Source: a virus. Taken from it: a stretch of DNA of 64,000 nucleotides. Positions 22,001 to 32,500 of this stretch are shown in pieces. Below the pieces are notes generated by a model. That model ran no database searches. It saw nothing but the letters and a program-made list of their open reading frames with translations, and had not been told where the DNA came from. The first letter of the stretch is position 1. Each line of letters begins with the position of its first letter. The position numbers and the translations under genes were made by a program. The DNA lies in IMG/VR virus record IMGVR_UViG_3300034104_003784, positions 43,140 through 107,139 of that record; one strand, written 5' to 3'.

Positions 22001-23500
22001 CTTAAACCTATAAAACCTATTGAAAATTTTACACCAGAAGAAAATATTAGAATAAGAAAAGATTTATTAAATATTATAGATCCTTTTATTCAATTTGATA
22101 ATTATAAAAAGAAAGACTCATTAAAAGCATATACATTACAATCATTAAAAGAAGAATTTGAAGATTATATAAAAAAGAATGAACCATTAACTACTCAGCC
22201 TACTGCAGATACACAAGCTAAGCAAGCTGATATAGAAAGAAGAAGGCGAGAAGCTACCACTTTTACATCAAGCAGAAGATTTATTAAAGGAATAAACCAT
22301 GAAGTTAGCATAGCAAAAAAATTTGGTTTAGAAGGGTTTGATGTAGATGTATCTACTAAAGCTAATACTTCTACAGGATTCTTATATGATAATAGTTTAT
22401 CAGAACATTTTGATACTATTGAAGAAGCAATAGAATATGCAAATCAAATTATACAAGGAGATAAAGAGTATATTAAAAAAGTTGATGCAGAACTAGCTAC
22501 AACTACAACACCTACTGCTAAAGTAGATACAACAGAAATTGATGCTAAGATTACCAAAGCAGAACAAGAACTAGCAGATTTAGAATCAAAATTTAATGAA
22601 AAAGAAAATAAAAATTCTCAGGTAAAAATTAAAAAGTTAAAAACTGATATTGCAAAACTTAAAAAGAATATTGAGAAAGTTTCTAAAACTGCTTATACAA
22701 CTGTAAAAGGAGCTATACAAGAAAATCCAGAGCTTAAAAAATTAAATCAAAAGCTAGAACAATTAGAAAATGAACTTGCTACTTTAGAAGGAACTCCTGT
22801 TAAAGAAGGAACACCTCCTGTTAAATTTGATATTGATGCTGAGATAGATGCTTTATTAAAAGGTACATCTGCAGCTATATTCAATACTGAAGCAGAAACA
22901 TTTACAAAAGAAGAGTTTAAAAATATTATCAAAAAAATGAATTCTGCTACAAACTTAGAAGATTTAAAAGAAGCTTACATGGATGGACTTATCTTAATAA
23001 GTGAAGAACCAAATCTAGCATTTGCTGATGTAATTACAAGACTTAATAAAAATAAAAAACAAGAGTTAAATACTAGTGTATCTGAAGATATTTTACAACC
23101 AGGGGACACATTGATCAGTAAAAATCCTATCTTTGGAATTGAAAATAATGAACCTGTAAAAGTGAAACAAGTTAAAGACGGTAAGATTGTTATTGAGCAA
23201 ATTGTTAATAGAACTAAAGGTAAGAAAGCTTCTGTAAAAACAATTACAGAGGATAAAATAAAATCAGATTTTATTAAGAATACGGAAGAGGCCATTAAAC
23301 AAGAAACAGAAAAAACAATAGTTTCAGATGTAGATAAGTCTACTGCAGATTTAGCTAAAAGTAGTATTGAAAATTTAGCTCAAAATCAAGAACTTTTAAA
23401 AGCTGCCAAACAACAAGCGGCTGGTGATAAGAAGAGTAGATTTGCTGCAGCAAAGAATATCATTAAAAATAATAATATTGATAATTGTACCACTCCTTAA
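16016..23500 (+). CDS. Giant cargo protein with embedded PD-(D/E)XK nuclease domain
   Basis: A 2,494-residue protein. Hydrophobic Gly/Ala-rich segments lie near residues 205-240 (NIAGAALGGLMGAK) and 551-571. Coiled-coil-like charged stretches occur near 1073-1140 and 2170-2260. Residues about 1600-1770 carry a RecB/Cas4-type nuclease signature: GAMDL (Asp1678), VIIDVKTSK (Asp1693, Lys1695) and YRIQLSIYRTLLY with the QxxxY helix. The rest is unassigned. The C-terminus ends IDNCTTP, and the next ORF starts MACQ. Position just upstream of the virion RNA polymerase suggests co-packaging and ejection; the nuclease might act on host DNA or process incoming DNA. The nuclease call is fairly secure, the biological role inferred. 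Confidence 0.7.
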   Translation: MENNSNSLEKSVDDLYSGKTSLYEPTQSSITGKLPNPYQVKERITGSFPGPLPSQRPPGPPNTFDPQARKQALQDMWDSQVMANEDKNQWAKVYQYDDGPKGTFAERYHDFNQWGKSEFHPRYLNNENKLNDNTSFLGDLYRTTTGAVLPLAWNGIKSVYASQTKLISDWDFFSEDQRTAEEYDRITARYHSSKDNIGSFINNLTMNLGYTAGIISTAMFENIAGAALGGLMGAKTIAPRSAKELWNAYKAGEAVDGINTYSQLLDKLGNIDEVRKVWEKTNGIGTMQKVLTSKAGQVLNPFSNMTEAWYSTLNNADDFTGFFKTGNKIARTAGAAYRDLRNINLAVSEGRLEAGMVYNNLFNELYSEHFTRTGAPPSEEELKNIIAQAKQAGYETAAMNSGLIFLTNKVSFDNILNPRIGAKGFLQQRILDWKSVGGGRFGELGNVVFDVAANEWKFAEKGFKTWWNGWKTDPFHKSAWGTIGYFKRNLLEGAQEVSQEAIAYANEKYYKDTFYTKPVRQNLISKAAFGEGTTPWTFYKKGLGQQMSGEGLSVFASGLFMGALAGGLNKTMTFLYEKANQIFDPTNYESYKTKKSKIVDDLVTEMNAFGVEEMVNSRLFNAGAQDILNRVQETGNKKENMDAESEALANHMMMLNEYGVLDPYLNAIESYTKMTDAEFKETFPKLGDKDIEAYKNRIGEVVAKSREIKKSIDTYKKIFPNPIDLSRYSKDDPFYDDAYIMHKAWNDNIKSAVFFNQTFNNVRERMVGIMDKHYEERPLQGMTKRQSDLILRPEDMYNEISLLKNEADNLIAVGDPESKKLAKAKLKEAQALENYYVAYSEFADYYSRDRYFARAKDKLQTQKGQEVTDEEVNDYLDATFGPKDEDTEAEVLLNLEKAYNDVLKTISGKPDDYLFTDKVDEAFELVLDFYKLNDESRGLVDAINMLNDPQGFMDVYNRNVEWMTDIWNKRGEYYKDIVQQELSDIEDNGLLNWLANQGIYMSVNDFLLWRDQGIPPTEFYDEKKKMGIPQGSLAYDTYLMKLFEHRKLKDTTKETDNEAIKQETETAVNALLKKKEKELANLKAQFEENLVNETGQTYEEWEKKTPEKPEGRTKEQIAEEIDYLKKEINDLESISNDELLGKYDAYIQLDPPLFTEEEYLSVVDEILADPVEGKKLKKYARKLFNESDTDPNDLESVRLAQNISLTTAQNKYALPILLNRRLLQLQNETPAADFDPTPPVQKTKSWEDYQKQIEITEKKYEGLIEAVENKIKEPSKSPRTPKTAAKKQTESEVSIDTPWDELPNDLKAELQEEFDIFLTAPEPEGLGKRADLKDINSFEYEKLRNSWFATKGDRIKMYNERPVDFESALPNLKYIELTKAITEYSLTSLKMTRDQLEKMLDANKDSDGNKLNNSTRTAIKNDIAELNKYIKYLRSNYITEKNNQAITFTIFNEMVVNRQNEVERIMDGKNVIGYKFTDKEERPERVTKITSRIKSDIKNEPEFPGYDPVNEDEKTSKKGPTLLNLFDEIIKNDEIKSEEKLNYFMTSLENEIKRGSYAQLNSQRKLDIIRGALSSNLTRESLKEAVQKVAYDESTIAGNTVDDMTRESFRIGPDGKFMKPEKSSKINQLSYDNLFGDNGIITELQDSVIDGKYKILSSDVLIFDKTLLNSLGLVGAMDLIAFNRETGDLVIIDVKTSKNWTNFSDEDNKYSKKLDYRIQLSIYRTLLYNMTGILAKTISILPVETKTDMDGNISYAVSAANQVNAPLIRNLQSKLSTLEKAKTKDTKAISALENELKNLKKSVLAPLEPVAPEVLAKYGIEMIEPNLPEELKQEGKAKPGPVKPIPSDPKIEAKKAEIEQLKAERSALEQLEQEDSNAVQSVLNNAIDKIKNKVTAFNYQTNSLAQGEFVTLNNNSNFGPFTKEDISKDLINYLDRENTGYVFGKANDGSYLLEIRANLGKGLATDRPGNTFRIYMNINANEKEVKDFAEKVLSVLKPIKPIENFTPEENIRIRKDLLNIIDPFIQFDNYKKKDSLKAYTLQSLKEEFEDYIKKNEPLTTQPTADTQAKQADIERRRREATTFTSSRRFIKGINHEVSIAKKFGLEGFDVDVSTKANTSTGFLYDNSLSEHFDTIEEAIEYANQIIQGDKEYIKKVDAELATTTTPTAKVDTTEIDAKITKAEQELADLESKFNEKENKNSQVKIKKLKTDIAKLKKNIEKVSKTAYTTVKGAIQENPELKKLNQKLEQLENELATLEGTPVKEGTPPVKFDIDAEIDALLKGTSAAIFNTEAETFTKEEFKNIIKKMNSATNLEDLKEAYMDGLILISEEPNLAFADVITRLNKNKKQELNTSVSEDILQPGDTLISKNPIFGIENNEPVKVKQVKDGKIVIEQIVNRTKGKKASVKTITEDKIKSDFIKNTEEAIKQETEKTIVSDVDKSTADLAKSSIENLAQNQELLKAAKQQAAGDKKSRFAAAKNIIKNNNIDNCTTP

Positions 23501-23510
23501 ATAATTAAAA

Positions 23511-26500
23511 ATGGCCTGTCAACTGTATGCTGAAAATGATTTAGTAGCATTATATAGTATTGTCTATGGAGAAATAAAAGATCGGATGGATAATCCAGAT
23601 CTTGCTCCATTTAATAATATTGAATTTAATAAATTCATAAAAGAAGTATATAAAGAATTTAAAGATGAGCCAAATGGTTTACTGTATGCGCAAGCTGTTC
23701 CGGATATCTTAATAGAGGTAGCTAAGGATCCAGAAGTCAGAACTTATTTAAAAAGTAAAGCAGTAGATTTTAAGTTTGATCCTGTATATGATTTATCTGT
23801 TGAATGGGATAATATTGACAAGGTATTAGAATTTGTTCAACCCAAAAGAATTAAAACTAATAAAAAACAAATTGATTCTAAAATCAAACAAAGTAATAGA
23901 GAATCTAAAGCAATTCCTCAAAAAAATGATAATGGTGATATAGTACCTTGGTCATCAGTACAGGAAAAAGCTAAAGTAGATAATCCATTAAAACTCTCTG
24001 GTCAAATTGCAGTTGCAAAGAATCCAGAGACAATGACTGAACAAGAAAGAAATGAGATTGACAATGAGAAAGTCTTGTTTGACAAAGTCATTAAGAATGT
24101 TGTATGGCTTTCTAGAAATAAAACTGAGACAGATAAAGTAATGTTAGGAGATACTCCTATAATGCTTAAAGCTCAGTCTATCAGAAGTTTAGACAAAGAA
24201 GATCTAACAGAATATGATACTACATTCTTAACAAAGAATAAAACCTACAATATAAATGTTGGTATTATTTCAGATAGAGCTGGTAATCCTATAAGATTTG
24301 ATGATGCTGGTAATGTAACTGAAACCGGTGGAAGAATTGTTTATCAATATATAAGACCTGTAGTAAATTATAATAGTAAACTTTATCTAGGAAATAGAGC
24401 AGGTTATCTATATAGTTTGATTTCTCCACAAGACTTAGTTAAGCAAGATATTAAAAATGCTTTAGATAACGGTAAAATATATAGTCAAGAAGAAAGAGAT
24501 GCTGCATATGCAGATTATAAAAACATGCAGACACAAAACATGAATGATCTTCAAAGACTAAATGAAGCTTTAGAACTTGAAAAAGATGCATATGTTTTAT
24601 TACCTATTGTTGGCGGTAGTTATGGTATTGTAGAAAAAAAATCCGAACTACTTTCAAATACTGACTTTAAAGATGATGTAGAAATGATTTATATCCATGA
24701 TACTGGTATGGAGGGTGTAAGTTATTTTATGACAAGTAAAATTAGTTCAGGAGTAGCAATAGATAATAAAATCTATTTACAAAGAATGGACATAGATGAA
24801 AAAATTGCTAGAAACATTGCAAAAATTCTAACTACTGATTTATTATCAGATGGTGAGCCTTTGAGCCCTCAAGCAAAATTAGAGTACTATGAAACATTCT
24901 TATCTAATCAGACTTCTGGTAATGGTATTACTGTTGAGTTAATACAAGTTCTAAATCAGAATAAACTTTCTGTATCATTATATGATAGAAAAACAAAACA
25001 ATCTGAATCTATAGATTTAGAATCAGAAGATGCTGAGAATAAAATATTTAATCATTTGATGAAAGTAAAAGAATTTACTGATTCTCAAGGAAATATAACA
25101 GCTCAGTATCCTGCTAGTATGAGTTACATGAGAAAGTTTGCTGTTGATGGAGCCATACAAAAAGGAGTAACTTTTACTGATTATGAGTTTACAACTAATA
25201 GATCTGGTAATCCTATCATTAGAAAAGTTGAGAAAGATTATTTTGATTTCATTAAACCATATATGAAAGTTGATTATTCAAAACCTGACATGAATTATTT
25301 TGCAGGTTTGAATTCATATCTTCAATTTGCAGTACCTTATGATTTTACTACACAAGCTAATGATTTTATTGAATTAGGAATGCCTTATGATGATTCTTTA
25401 GTCTCAGATGAAGTTGATGCTAAACCAATCAAAAAAGCAAAAGAAACTGAAGAAGGAGAAGAAGAAGAAAAAGGATTTAAACTTTCAGCTTTTGCAAGTA
25501 AGTTGCCTAATGGAAAAGTGCTTGTTTCAAATATGAATAAAGCTGATATTGTTTTAGGTCTAGGTACAGACTTTACAATGGGTGATGAAAAAATAATCCA
25601 ACAAAGAGCAAGTAAAGAAAAAAAATGGCATAGTGTAATTCTTGGTTCTAAGAAAGATGCACCTAAAGGATTTAATCCTTCAGATGAAGCTATTGATTTA
25701 ATTGTAAAAAATCTTTCTGCAATCCGTGGGAACATAATAAATGTTGTAGGTAATGATATTGCAGCCTTATATAAAAAAGGATATACTCAAGAAGATGTAG
25801 ATAAATATATCTATAACATATTAAGTAAAGTTTCAGAAAAATATCCAATTAGTAAAATCATTAGTAATGGTCAAACTGGTATAGCTGAAGCATCAATCAA
25901 AGCTGCAAAAAAACTAGGTATTCCTGTAGACATAATTGCATTTAAAGACTATGCATTAAAAACTTCTGCTCCTTATTTAACTAAAGGATATCAGAATTCA
26001 CCCAATACTAAATCAAAATTCTTAAGTAGATTTTATAATAAAAAGTCAGCTGAGTTTAAAAGAAAAACAACTAAGGTTGAGAAACCGGTTGATACTTCTA
26101 CAAAGATTGCTAAAGTAGTAAAACCTAAGTTAACAAAAGAAGAAATAAAAGTAGTAGATGCTAAGATCAATAAAATGAATATTGATAATCTACTTGATGG
26201 TCTTGATCTAAGCATGGATTTTCCAGATGTAACTCTGGATAGAAATAAAAGACAAACTGCTTTAATGACTCAGATATATGGTGATAAAGCATCATGGAAT
26301 GAAGTATTAAAGTGGTGGGAGTCTAGTCCACTTAAGAATGAAGTCTCTGTAGAAAGATTATCTTTAATTTATAACTCTGATGCATATGGTACATTTATAG
26401 CATCTGCTTCTAAATTATCAGAAGTAATCAGTCCTTCACGTAAAAAAGGTTTTCTTGCTAAGATTGAATTATATGGAGATGCATTACCTATTACATTGTA

Positions 26501-29500
26501 TCATGAATCATGGCATGCATTTTCTCAATTAGTATTAACTAGAGAAGAAAAAACAAAGCTTTATGATGAAGTACGTAATTATCCTAAATGGGAAACATTA
26601 AGTTATAAAGAGGTTGAGGAAGAATTAGCTGAAGGTTTTATTGAGTATCTTGTAGATGGAAAAAAAGCAAAAGGTTTTATTCAAAGAGTATATGATAAAT
26701 TCAAAAAAATACTTGAGTTCTTCTTTGGTAAAACATCTAACAGAGATATAACTAGACTATATGATATTCCTTTAGTTAAAGAATATTATGACAAGCTACA
26801 TACCGGTAACTTTACTATTGACACTGAGAATGCGGCAAATAATCTAATGCCTGGATTTGAAAGATTAAATAGTGCAAAAAATACGGTAACTCCATTAGAT
26901 GATGCTTATGCTGGTTATAATGAAATAACAGATAGTGAATCAAGTAAAATTGTTGATTTGTTAGATGTATTAATGGCTAGAACATTTCAGCAATATAATA
27001 CTAGGTATAATACAACAAGTGGTGCAGTTAAGTTATTGAGTAATGTTACTAACAGACAATCGTTATATACAACACTTGAAAAACAAGTAAAAGCCTTACT
27101 TGAAAAACAACATGAGGTTACTAGAGAAATTGCTCAAAAAAATGTATTGAGTAATGATCCAGATTATATCTTAGAACAAAAACATTTTGATAGACTTAAT
27201 TTGCTCACTAAAATTGTACAGAACTACGGTGTGATAGGTGAAGCATTAAGTAAAAAAACTGATAAAGGGGTTGTAGCTTTTCATATGAAACGGTCAAGAT
27301 TTAGTGTCCTTAAAGATGCTTATGTTGATGAAACAGAAGATCCTACAACAACTTTATTTTCAACAAAAGAAGGTAATAGTATTTCTGCCAAACAGTTAGC
27401 TACAGATGATACAACTATGATGTTGTCTGGTATTTTCAAACTCAAAAGAAAAAATAATGAGGATTACTTATTAGAGAAAGATGCCAATGGTGTTGAGAAT
27501 TATGTATATGATACTGATGAGTTTGGTTTGCCAATTCTTGAGCCTATGAGTGATATGTGGAATAGAGTTGCAAGAACTTTACAAGGTTCTTTTGACTATC
27601 AAGACATGCATGATAGGCTAACTCAAGGAATACCAAATAATCCTGAATTTATACAAATACTAAATATGCTTCCTAATCCATATGTTATGGGACCTGGTGC
27701 ATATAATAATAAAACAGAATTTCAGTCTGAGACAAACTTCTGGCAAGATCTTAAAAAACCTGTCATACCTTACATACAGTTAAACATCAACAAAACTATA
27801 ATAGAAAAACAAAAGTATGTTGACGGTAAAAGAATACCAGAAAAATCAAAATTTGAATCAAGATTGGCAGCTGCTAATTTTGATGTATATAAGATTATAA
27901 ATGATTGGACTACAAATTTTAATATTGCTGACACAGCAACAAATTCATATATAGTTAAAGATAAAAAGTATGGATTTAATATATTGGATGTAGATAAAAT
28001 CATAAATGATTTTTCATTAAATAAACAACTGGATCCAACTAAAGCTGTTGATTTTCTAGCTGCTTTAGGTATTCAAATGGATATGACAAGTGCAGAAATT
28101 AGAGCTGTTGTTAGAGATAAGAAAAAACCATTTGCTGCTAAATATAATATTGATTTCATATATAACAATATTAGATTAGTTTACTTATCAGCTAAGTCAA
28201 ATGATATATCTTTAAATGCTGCAGCAAATGATTTCAAGAAAGACCCTATGTATTACTTACTTAATGGTCTTCCATCAGCAATTGAAAAAGCAGCTGGTGA
28301 TAAATCAAGAGATGTAAAAAATAAAGTAACAAGATTAGCTGAATTACAAAACAGATTTTCTGATGGATATTCAAACTTCAGTGTATTAACACCGGAGAAA
28401 AATAAAGTTTGGGAACAATTTGTAGATAACACTATTACAAGAGTAGTTACCTCTATAAAGAAAGCTAAGAACTGGCAAGAATTAACCTCATATAGTGCTG
28501 ATCCAAATGGTAGATTCCAGCATATGAAATGGTTAAATGAAGTAAATAATCCAGCATCTCCATTCTCTATGATATTAAATTCAATCTTTGATTTAAATCA
28601 AATGTCTGAAACATATGGAGAAAAGTTACCAGGAGCAGAATTATTACTAGAGAATATAGGTGGTACCCAAATTATAAATAGAGAGACAAATGATTCTACT
28701 GGAACTTCAACAGCAAGTACTGATGTAACAAGTAAGTTTTTACAAGAATTACATACAATGCTGCAGTCTGGAGTACAAGAGTTCATGAGACATGCTTCTA
28801 AACAAACTGCAATGAACATAAGAGCTAAAAAGCTTAAAACATATGCAGGTAAAAAATCAAGTAATCTCTATGTAGATGTAATGGCCTTTAGTCCTAAAAA
28901 TACTGTGGCTGATAATAATCAAGGAGAAACTGAAAGTTTTAATATCATTCTTGGTTATATTGCTGCAGAAGCAGGTAGAATTTTCAGATTTAAATCTTCA
29001 CCTAATTACTTTAAAAACTTTACTGCATATAACAGAGATGTAGTAAGGAAAGATACAGGTAACACTGTGATGGCTGGTGAAGCATTTACTGCATTTGATG
29101 ATGTATTAACACCAGAAACTCAAGGTTTACTATATGATATAATAGATAAGAATATAGAGGAGGTTAATAATGAAGCTTTAAATACAGGATATTATAATAC
29201 TCAAGACTTTAATTTAAAAGAAATTATAAATGAGAATCCTGATTTAAGAAAAAAAGTAAAAGCTGATGTTATTAAATACTTTAATACTTTATCAGAAGCA
29301 AATTATTCTAGACTTGAAGATGCAAAATATGTAGATCAAAGTCTTTATGATATGGTTAAAGATCCTCAAATAAGTAAAGATCTTATTGATAAGATGCTTG
29401 TTAAAGCCTATACATATAATTCTTGGATTCATAACTTTGAAACAACTATTCTTGCATATGGTGATACAGTACAGTATAATCATGATAAAGAAGAGTTCCA

Positions 29501-32500
29501 TAAAAGAAATGCTGGTTTAGGTTCCGGAGGTAGAAGTTTTAGAGCTGACTTAAGAGCAAGGATGTATATAAACAGTCCTTTATTTGAAAAGATGTATGCT
29601 GCTAAACAAGGTTATCAGTTAGAAGCTTACAATGGTACTTTAAATACTGCTATTATTAAAGAAGAAGTTATTAAAGAATCAAAGTATAAACCGGAATATT
29701 CTGAAGCTTTAATTGAAGATTATACAAAAAGATATATTGCAGCGGGTAAATCTAAAAAAGAAGCTACAAGATTAGCAAAAGAACTTTCAGAAACTGTATT
29801 AAAAGACTATAGTAATATGAAAATTGCTGATGGTCAAGGTTGGATTAACTTTGAAGCATATAGAATGCTTAAAAATTTAGAAGGTAACTGGACGTATCAA
29901 CAAGAAGATCTGTATAAAAAAATTGTAAAAGGTGATATTATTACTGGATCAGATATTCAACAATTCTTTCCACCATATAAATTACAGTACTATGGTAATA
30001 TAAAAACAGAAGGTCTTCCTGTTGTATCTTTTCATAAATTTTCATTAGCTCCAATAATCCCAACAGTACATACTGCTGATACTAAATTAGGTCAGATACA
30101 TGACATGATGCTTAAGCAAAATGTACATTATGTTTTAATGGAAACTGGTGAAAAAGTTGGACACATAGGTAACGGTGATGAGATTATTGATAAAAATGGT
30201 AATATAGACACTTCAGTTGAATTTACTAAGAATGTAGTCTTTGCGGAATTTTTAAAGAACCAAACTGAAGTAAATTCAAAATACAAAGAAAAATCAATAT
30301 TCTCTACTCAGATGAGAAAGATGATTTTAGAAGGTTTATATGAAAATGGTGAGATTACATCTAAGGATCCTAAAGTTATAGCACTTGTTAATAATTATGT
30401 AGATAGAGTAAGTGCATATACTGAGTTACTTAAAAATGAACTTACGGATGAACTTGGTTTTAAAGTTAATGAAGCTGGTGAATACATTCCGGTTGATAAA
30501 GATAGTATTGCCAAATTAGCTAAAATGATCAGAGACACTCTCACTAGAGATGATGTTTATAGTGATAAGTTAATTGATATTATTGATGTAACTGAAGAAG
30601 GTGAATTAAGATTTGATTTGTCTTTACATCCTGAAGCTGCTAAAATTGAAAAACTTTTATTATCAGTTATTAATAAAAGAATCATTAAACAAAAAGTAAA
30701 AGGAGAACCTTTAGTGCAAAAGTCTTCAGGATTCTATGATGGATTAATTAATTTAGAATTAGATCTTGATAAAATGAATCCTGCAGCAAGAGATGCTGCT
30801 GTCAAGAAGTACATGGGTTCAAACTTCTTACCTACATATCATAAAGGAGCTGATGGTAAAACAACAGCAATGAAAGTTGCTATTTCACTTCAGGGAGATT
30901 ATGAGAATTTGCTTAACCTAGAATACAAAGGTGAACCTATCTCTACTTTAGATAGACTAAATGAAGCTATAAAAGATGATGAATGGTTAAATGATAATGA
31001 CGCTAATAACAGAAAGGCAATAACAATGGTGGGTGTTAGGATTCCAGTACAGGGTCTTAACTCTATGGAGTTCATGGAAGTATACCACTTCCTTCCACCA
31101 CAAGCTGGTAATATTATTATTCCTCCACCAGAAATTGTTGCTAAGTCCGGAGCTGACTTTGATATTGATAAGTTATCAATCTTTATGACAAGTATTGATC
31201 CTGAGGGTAATATCAAAAAATCAATGTTTGAAAAATCTGAAGATTTTTATGAAGCATTAAAGGATCCTTCAAAGTATGATATGACTAAAGAAGAGATGTA
31301 TGCTACACAAAAAGCAGGTCTTGAGAATGAACTTATTAATGATATCAGAAGTATTCTTGAATTACCACAGAATTTTGTTTCACTTATTACTCCTAATGGT
31401 ACTTACTTGGTTAAACCTATAGCAGATGAATTAGCTGAATATGTAATGGATTATAATCCTTTACAAAATATAATGTCTAATACTCCAAATTTAAGTGCTC
31501 CAGATAAAAATGGTAAACAAAAAGAAGTTATTAGTCCTACAAGAATATTTGAGGCTGGCTACAACTTATACAAACATGAGTCAAATGTAGTTGGTAAGAG
31601 AACATTAGGACTTGGAGCCATTGAAAATACATTCAATGTTATCTTTAACTCACTGGGTGCTGTTATGCCAGCGGTATATATGCATTCAAATGAAAAAGAA
31701 TTTAGAAAATCATTCTTAGGATTAAGACATCATAAAACTACTAAAAATGGTGAAGATGTTATATCTATTTCTAACATTTATGATGTAGATGGTAATAATA
31801 AAGTAGCTGATATTATATCTCAATTAATGAATGGGTGGGTGGATGTTGAAAAAGATGCTTGGGTATTCTTTGTTCAAGGTAACTATGAAGTTGCACCTAT
31901 ACTTCTTTACTTGCTTAAGACTGGTGTTCCTGTAAGAGAAGCAATATATTTTGTATCTCAACCACTTGTAAGACAGTATGTTAAAGAAAGAAGATTGATT
32001 AATAGTACTTTTGCTGAACCTTTAAGAAAATCTGCAAAAGATGTTGGTGTACCTTTCAAAGCAGCAACAAATGTTATAGCTAGAAACTTTGATAAAATGC
32101 TTCCGGATGAGTTATCTAGATATACGGCTGGTGAAAAAATGCTTAATATTTATTTTGATGCTAATGAGAGAGAAGGGGATGATAGACATTTTACAGAAGA
32201 AGAAATGCTTAACTTAATCAAGGATAGTAAAGATAATCCTGAAAAAGCAATGAGCTCTCTATCTAGAACAATGTTCTTACATTATCTGACTATTGAAAAA
32301 CAAATTGAAGGTATTACCAGACTTAAGATAGCAGCTAATCCAGATACAGCTCTTGATACTGATATAGGTCAAGTAATTCAAGCTGAATCTAACATAGATG
32401 AATTAGCAGCAGAAACAAAAATAGATCCGGATTTAAGAACCGGAATGCTATATGACTCTATCATTAGTTCATTCTTTAATACAAAAATGGTAAAAGGCTT

